Positions 6,165 through 10,163 of a stretch of 10,163 nt of DNA are shown piece by piece. The position numbers were made by a program, and so were the translations under genes. The stretch comes from Oscillospiraceae bacterium. Lineage in GTDB: Bacteria; Bacillota; Clostridia; Oscillospirales; Oscillospiraceae. The stretch's first letter is position 1, and each line of letters starts with the position of its first letter. Where the stretch lies: positions 1 through 10,163 of the forward strand of contig JAITEC010000198.1 in assembly GCA_031282225.1 (NCBI GenBank), given 5' to 3'. The notes under the pieces are model-generated. The model ran no database searches and was not told the origin of the DNA. It was given only the letters and a program-made list of their open reading frames with translations.

Positions 6165-7916
6165 ATGAAAAAGTGGTTAAAGGCGACCGCACTGTCGCTT
6201 GCGGCCGCAGTTTTGGCTGCAGCGCCGCCGGCGACGGAGGCAGGGGCGTTCGAGCCGCCGGTCGCCGCAGTGAAGATTGGGCTGTACTACGGCTCGTCCG
6301 CGTTGCCTTCGGCAAATTTGCAAAACGCCACGGGGTATGGCTCGGGATACGATTTCGGCTATTTTGACGAATCCAGGAATTTTGTGCCGATAGGGGCGTA
6401 TACCGACGCCGTGAAAATTTCCGTGATGCGCGACAGGAACATGCGGTTCGACGGCAGCGGTTATGTCGAGGGGACGTCGGGCGACGTGGTAGTCGGGTGC
6501 TTCCATATCCAAGGCGACCGCCAGTACGACACTTACGGCGCCGCGAGAGAGGCGGCGGACCGGACGAATTCGTCGTTCGTCAAGTACCTGTCCGGGAGTT
6601 TCTATGTATGCACGGGCAATTATCTCACGGCTTCGGCTGCCGAGGAGGCGAGAGTCGCGCAAGGGCTCGGCGGCAGCATCACGTCGGGCACGGTATACAC
6701 CGTGACCGTGGCGGAGACCGGCACAAACCGCATAATTTTTGAATTTGACTGCGGAACGGGGAGATGGCTCGGCGTAATGCCGAGGCAGTCCGGAGGGACA
6801 AAACCCCAGACGTGGTTCAGGGGATACAGATACCACGGGGGCTTTCAGTACGCCAGGCGCGACGGCGGGGACATCACCGTTGTGAACATAGTCGATATAG
6901 ACGACTACACGCGCGGGGTAATACCCAATGAGATGAGCAACGCCTGGCCGCTTGAGGCGCTGAAGGCCCAGGCTCTGTGCGCGCGCACTTACGCGATGTC
7001 CAAGCTGGGGACGCACTCGGCGCATGGATTCGATCTGTGCACCACAGAACACTGCCAGGTATACCACGGGCAGAACTCGGCAAACGAGATCACCGAAGCG
7101 GCAGTCGACCAGACGCTCGGCCAGTACATCACGTACGAGGGAGAGCTGTGCGAGACATATTTCTCGTCCAGCGACGGCGGGGCTACGGAGGATGTTGAAA
7201 ATGTTTGGAACTCAAAGCTGCCGTACCTGCGCGGCGTGACGGATCCGTACGAGGCTGACATCGCCGGGCGCCTGTCAAATTACAGCTGGACTGTTACATA
7301 CACGCCGGAACAGATAACGCAGCGGATGCGCAACAGGGGGAATAACTGCGGACAGATAGTGGGGATGGCCGTTACGCGATATACGGACATGGGCAACGCG
7401 TATGAAGTTACAATGCTAGACGACGGCGGGCGCACATGGAAACTCACAAAGGGAGACAGCATCCGTTCCGGGCTCGGGGCGAAATCGATCCGATTGACTA
7501 TCGGAGACGCGGCGCCGCCTGGCGGCCCGTCAGGCGGCGGACAGTCAGGGGGCGTGTACGTGGACGGCTCCGGCCAGACGCTGGACTCCGCAATGGCGCC
7601 GTATTACGCCATAGGCGGCGATGGGCAAGTGGACGCCATGCCCGAAGAGGGCGCGCTGTACGCGATGACCGGCGACGGGGAGGTGGCGCAGGTGGGCGCT
7701 GCGCCGCAGACCGACGCGGCGCCTGCGGCGCCTGCGGTATCCGCGAATGTAGCGCGCGGGTCGGGGCTGGTCAACGGATACTTTACGATAAGGGGCACGG
7801 GCACAGGGCACAACATAGGCATGAGCCAGTGGGGGGCGTACTCCATGGCGAAGAACCACAACATGACCTATGACCAAATCATTCATTTCTATTTCACGGG
7901 AGTGACTATTGGGTAA
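6165..7916 (+). CDS. Secreted SpoIID/LytB domain protein
   Basis: A 583-residue exported protein with a SpoIID-type peptidoglycan domain; in spore formers SpoIID is a lytic transglycosylase that removes glycan during engulfment. Residues 1-26 are a signal peptide (KKWLK, hydrophobic core, TEA-G). Residues about 80-205 resemble SPOR-like repeats (SFYVCTGNYLTASAAEEA at 144-161). The SpoIID domain begins near 215: Glu256 in PNEMSNAWPLEALKAQA is the expected catalytic acid, and C292 and C297 with H296 match the zinc-site cysteines known in clostridial SpoIID. The closing motif GTGTGHNIGMSQWGA (544-558) is separated by an insertion (about 447-535) that is Gly/Pro/Ala-rich and carries short repeats. 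At 583 residues it is longer than canonical SpoIID (about 340). Followed by queA after 32 bases. A general cell-wall remodelling role outside sporulation is equally possible. Confidence 0.88.
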   Translation: MKKWLKATALSLAAAVLAAAPPATEAGAFEPPVAAVKIGLYYGSSALPSANLQNATGYGSGYDFGYFDESRNFVPIGAYTDAVKISVMRDRNMRFDGSGYVEGTSGDVVVGCFHIQGDRQYDTYGAAREAADRTNSSFVKYLSGSFYVCTGNYLTASAAEEARVAQGLGGSITSGTVYTVTVAETGTNRIIFEFDCGTGRWLGVMPRQSGGTKPQTWFRGYRYHGGFQYARRDGGDITVVNIVDIDDYTRGVIPNEMSNAWPLEALKAQALCARTYAMSKLGTHSAHGFDLCTTEHCQVYHGQNSANEITEAAVDQTLGQYITYEGELCETYFSSSDGGATEDVENVWNSKLPYLRGVTDPYEADIAGRLSNYSWTVTYTPEQITQRMRNRGNNCGQIVGMAVTRYTDMGNAYEVTMLDDGGRTWKLTKGDSIRSGLGAKSIRLTIGDAAPPGGPSGGGQSGGVYVDGSGQTLDSAMAPYYAIGGDGQVDAMPEEGALYAMTGDGEVAQVGAAPQTDAAPAAPAVSANVARGSGLVNGYFTIRGTGTGHNIGMSQWGAYSMAKNHNMTYDQIIHFYFTGVTIG

Positions 7917-7948
7917 AAGGGGCGTGAAGCGGCGGGTGGCGCGGGACA

Positions 7949-8971
7949 TTGCGTAAGAGCGACTTTTATTTTGACCTTCCGCCGGAACTCATAGCGCAGG
8001 CTCCGCTCCCGCGCAGGGACGCCTCGAGGCTCATGTGCCTGGATCGGCGTACGGGCGATGTGGGGCACAGGAGGTTTGACGAGCTGCGCACGTTGCTGCG
8101 CGAGGGCGACTGCCTCGTGTTAAACGACTCGCGCGTGATGCCCGCGCGCCTCGTCGGACGGCGGGGCACGGGCGGCGCGGCGGAGATATTGCTGCTGCGC
8201 GACCTCGGCGGGGGAGAGTGGGAGTGCATGACGCGCCCGGGGAGATCAACGCGCGTGGGCGCGACGATCGTGTTCGGAGATGGCGAGCTGTGCGCAGAGA
8301 TAACCGGCGAGGGGGCGGGAGGCACAAGACGCGTAAAATTCACGCACGACGGCGTTTTCACTGAGCTGCTCGACAGGTTGGGCAAAATGCCTCTCCCGCC
8401 GTATATACACGGGGAACTCGGGGACGCGGAGCGATATCAGACCGTGTACTCGCGCGTAGCCGGTTCGGCTGCCGCGCCGACTGCGGGGCTGCACTTTACG
8501 CGCGAGATGTTGGACGATATCAGGCGCATGGGCGTAAAAGTGAGCTTTGTGACGCTGCACGTGGGGCCGGGTACGTTCCGCCCCGTAAAGGCCGAGGATA
8601 TAAGGGAACACGCCATGCACGCGGAGTACTGCTCCATACCGCGCGCGACAGCCGACGCCGTCAACGCGGCGCGGGCGTCCGGCTGCCGCGTGATAGCTGT
8701 GGGCACCACGTCGTGCCGCACGCTCGAATCGGGCGCCGGCGCTGACGGACGCATAGGCGAGTACTCCGGCTTTACGGATATATTCATCTATCCCGGATAT
8801 GAATTTAAATGCGTAGACGGACTCCTTACGAACTTCCACCTGCCCGAGTCCACGCTCATCATGCTCGTGTCCGCCCTGGCCGGGCGCGAGAACACCCTCC
8901 GCGCCTATTCAGAGGCGATACGCGAGCGATACAGGTTCTATTCGTTCGGAGACGCGATGCTGGTGACATAG
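7949..8971 (+). CDS. queA: S-adenosylmethionine:tRNA ribosyltransferase-isomerase
   Basis: A 340-residue cytoplasmic enzyme that transfers the ribosyl part of S-adenosylmethionine to preQ1 in tRNA, making epoxyqueuosine at the wobble base of GUN anticodons. Family motifs: FDLPPELIAQAPL (8-20), LNDSRVMPARL (58-68), MPLPPYIH (147-154), RYQTVYS (162-168), GSAAAPTAGLHF (172-183), LHVGPGTFRPV (203-213), VGTTSCRTLES (251-261) and the long C-terminal block around GLLTNFHLPESTLIML (291-306). The TTG at 7949 is taken as start because it gives the standard RKSDFYFDLP beginning and no other in-frame start exists nearby; the ribosome binding site (GCGGGA) is weak. It lies 32 bases after the spoIID-like gene, probably on the same transcript. 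The usual partner tgt is not next to it. Confidence 0.97.
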   Translation: MRKSDFYFDLPPELIAQAPLPRRDASRLMCLDRRTGDVGHRRFDELRTLLREGDCLVLNDSRVMPARLVGRRGTGGAAEILLLRDLGGGEWECMTRPGRSTRVGATIVFGDGELCAEITGEGAGGTRRVKFTHDGVFTELLDRLGKMPLPPYIHGELGDAERYQTVYSRVAGSAAAPTAGLHFTREMLDDIRRMGVKVSFVTLHVGPGTFRPVKAEDIREHAMHAEYCSIPRATADAVNAARASGCRVIAVGTTSCRTLESGAGADGRIGEYSGFTDIFIYPGYEFKCVDGLLTNFHLPESTLIMLVSALAGRENTLRAYSEAIRERYRFYSFGDAMLVT

Positions 8972-8979
8972 GCGAGGCG

Positions 8980-9687
8980 TCACGCAAACAGCCGCGTCCA
9001 CAGTATGGAGGAAAACATCGCTATGAGTACGCCTATAGTGTACTCCAGGTCGTCCAGCCACGCTACGGAGAACCGGCGACGCAGCGCCGACAGTGACAGG
9101 GCGGCGGCGGCGCCTGTCAGGAGCGTCATGAGCGAGACGGAGAAGCGGAAGAAAACGGGGACGGTAAACGCCGCGGCGATAGCCATCATGTATGTGCTGA
9201 CGTTCAGCGCGCTCCATCGCCTGTCGGCGGCGCGGGTCTTGAAGATGCCCCGGTGTATCCTGCGCGACAGCAGTGGCGCAATCACCAGGCCGCCCATTAT
9301 CCCCAGCGCCATGACGTACATGATGAGTATGAACTCGCGCCCGGAGGCGGAGCCCGTGTCCGTCACGCCGGCGGACGCCAGCGCGGTGTTTGCGGCCATT
9401 ATCTCATATGTGGTGTTGCCGATGACGGACAGCCGGAGCCACGACAGCGGTATGCCCAGGACGGGGGCGAGGGTGAAAAAACCGACCAGCACCGCGACGG
9501 CGGGCACGAGCGTGTGCGGGACCGATATCCTCACAATTTTCATGAGCTGCTGCCTCGTGAAGCCGATCTTCAGCGCGCGACGCCAAGATTTCCGCATGAC
9601 CACGCCGGTGAGCGCCGCGACGTAAATGATGCCTGCGGCGGCCGCGACGTATGTGATCCAGTGGCCGGATGCGTCTATATAATTCAT
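8980..9687 (-). CDS. DUF5058 family membrane protein
   Basis: A 235-residue integral membrane protein. Hydrophobic segments are visible at about 10-31, 56-80, 117-140, 164-182, 184-203 and 214-232, with a basic loop at 32-50 (KSWRRALKIGFTRQQ). The core LSWLRLSVIGNTTYEIMAAN (81-100) and MYVMALGIMGGL (123-134) match what I recall of DUF5058 proteins, common in Firmicutes and Actinobacteria and of unknown function; that family often sits near peptidases or amidohydrolases, suggesting transport, but nothing like that is in view. The ATG at 9687 has AAAGAGG about eight bases upstream. It follows the LuxR-family gene after 37 bases on the same strand and ends eight bases from the convergent queA stop. 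Confidence 0.8.
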   Translation of the reverse strand: MNYIDASGHWITYVAAAAGIIYVAALTGVVMRKSWRRALKIGFTRQQLMKIVRISVPHTLVPAVAVLVGFFTLAPVLGIPLSWLRLSVIGNTTYEIMAANTALASAGVTDTGSASGREFILIMYVMALGIMGGLVIAPLLSRRIHRGIFKTRAADRRWSALNVSTYMMAIAAAFTVPVFFRFSVSLMTLLTGAAAALSLSALRRRFSVAWLDDLEYTIGVLIAMFSSILWTRLFA

Positions 9688-9724
9688 TGAAGTCGCCTCT
9701 TTGTCCTTTTGTAAGCCGATAATA

Positions 9725-10163
9725 TCACTCTACGAGCTTTAAATTAGCGGCTATCCATACGGCTTCCGCAGTGTTCTGGGCACCCAGCTTTGTGCACACC
9801 GTCTGGATGAGGAGCTTTACCGTGTTAACGGAGATGTTGCGGTTGTACGCTATCTCCGTGCGCGATAGGCCGTGGCATAGGTCGAGCAGTATCTCCTTCT
9901 CTTTGTTCGTCAGCGCAAACAACTTCTCGTTCAACTGGTTGTAGTTCCTGTAATCTGTTATCACGTGGCTGAGCGTCTTGGCGTACGCGGAAGATTTCTT
10001 GTGGATCTTGTCGAGCCACGGCCGGGGTATTTCGCATTTATCGTCGCGCAGCGCGGCGGACGTGAGTGTCCGCATGTCCTTTCCCAGCTCAATAAAGGGC
10101 ATGTCCAGGTTATCGGACAGGGATATGGCGTAGGCGTTGGAGAGCTCGCGCATGGCCTCGTCC
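9725..10163 (-). CDS. LuxR-family transcriptional regulator, C-terminal part (partial)
   Basis: The gene is open at the right edge, and only its last 145 residues are visible. The final 60 or so form a LuxR-type DNA-binding domain: LTNKEKEILLDLCHGLS, then EIAYNRNISVNTVKLLIQTVCTKLG with the recognition helix, ending in AEAVWIAANLKLVE. The segment before it, PFIELGKDMRTL followed by IPRPWLDKI and SAYAK, resembles the end of the long helical-repeat region of large MalT/LAL-type regulators, in which an N-terminal ATPase senses an inducer. So the full gene is probably large, but the ATPase is outside the window and cannot be confirmed. The downstream DUF5058 gene starts 37 bases on and may be its target or operon partner. 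Confidence 0.85.
   Translation of the reverse strand, partial: DEAMRELSNAYAISLSDNLDMPFIELGKDMRTLTSAALRDDKCEIPRPWLDKIHKKSSAYAKTLSHVITDYRNYNQLNEKLFALTNKEKEILLDLCHGLSRTEIAYNRNISVNTVKLLIQTVCTKLGAQNTAEAVWIAANLKLVE

Noticed and set aside
6177..7067. A 296-codon open frame on the minus strand, opposite the spoIID-like gene
   Set aside because: It is very rich in Arg, shows no family motif, and lies opposite a gene with clear domains, a signal peptide and a strong ribosome binding site. Long antisense frames are expected in GC-rich DNA.
7716..7737. Tandem GCGGCGCCT repeat in the spoIID-like gene
   Set aside because: It only encodes the Ala-Ala-Pro linker of the insertion, and simple linkers commonly show such short repeats.

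Overview
The window is an ordinary-looking, densely coded chromosomal segment of a GC-rich Gram-positive anaerobe, most likely an uncultured member of the Clostridia. The reasons are a SpoIID-type cell-wall hydrolase next to queA, a DUF5058 membrane protein, a zinc-type L31, and an MalT/LAL-style LuxR regulator. A Christensenellales-like lineage is a guess only. Ile codons are mostly ATA although the DNA is GC-rich. I see no mobile element, CRISPR array, rRNA or tRNA.

Left part, + strand (1-3073): the last 52 codons of an IMP dehydrogenase gene (guaB), thiamine pyrophosphokinase (thiN), a six-helix Pr6Pr-family membrane protein joined to thiN by an ATGA overlap, then after a short promoter-like gap ribosomal protein L31 (rpmE) and the ribosome-associated GTPase HflX. 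The hflX reading frame probably begins inside the end of rpmE.

Middle part, - strand (3070-5870): asd-dapA-dapB, reading leftward, a compact operon for the first committed steps from aspartyl phosphate to tetrahydrodipicolinate (lysine and diaminopimelate for peptidoglycan). Asd is of the archaeal/fungal-like class. dapB and hflX converge and their stop codons share one CTAG.

A 294-base divergent intergenic region (5871-6164) carries a sigma-A-like promoter on each strand. To its right on the + strand are a 583-residue secreted SpoIID/LytB-domain protein and queA (7949-8971, queuosine synthesis).

Right part, - strand (8980-10163): a DUF5058 integral membrane protein, preceded in the direction of transcription by the C-terminal 145 residues of a LuxR-family regulator that runs out of the window. 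queA and the DUF5058 gene converge with eight bases between their stops. Neither convergent junction has a visible intrinsic terminator.

I did not find a clear undescribed system. The points most worth a second look are the rpmE-hflX overlap, an 11-bp perfect GC hairpin inside dapB, the repeat-bearing insertion that splits the SpoIID domain, and the two terminator-less convergent junctions.
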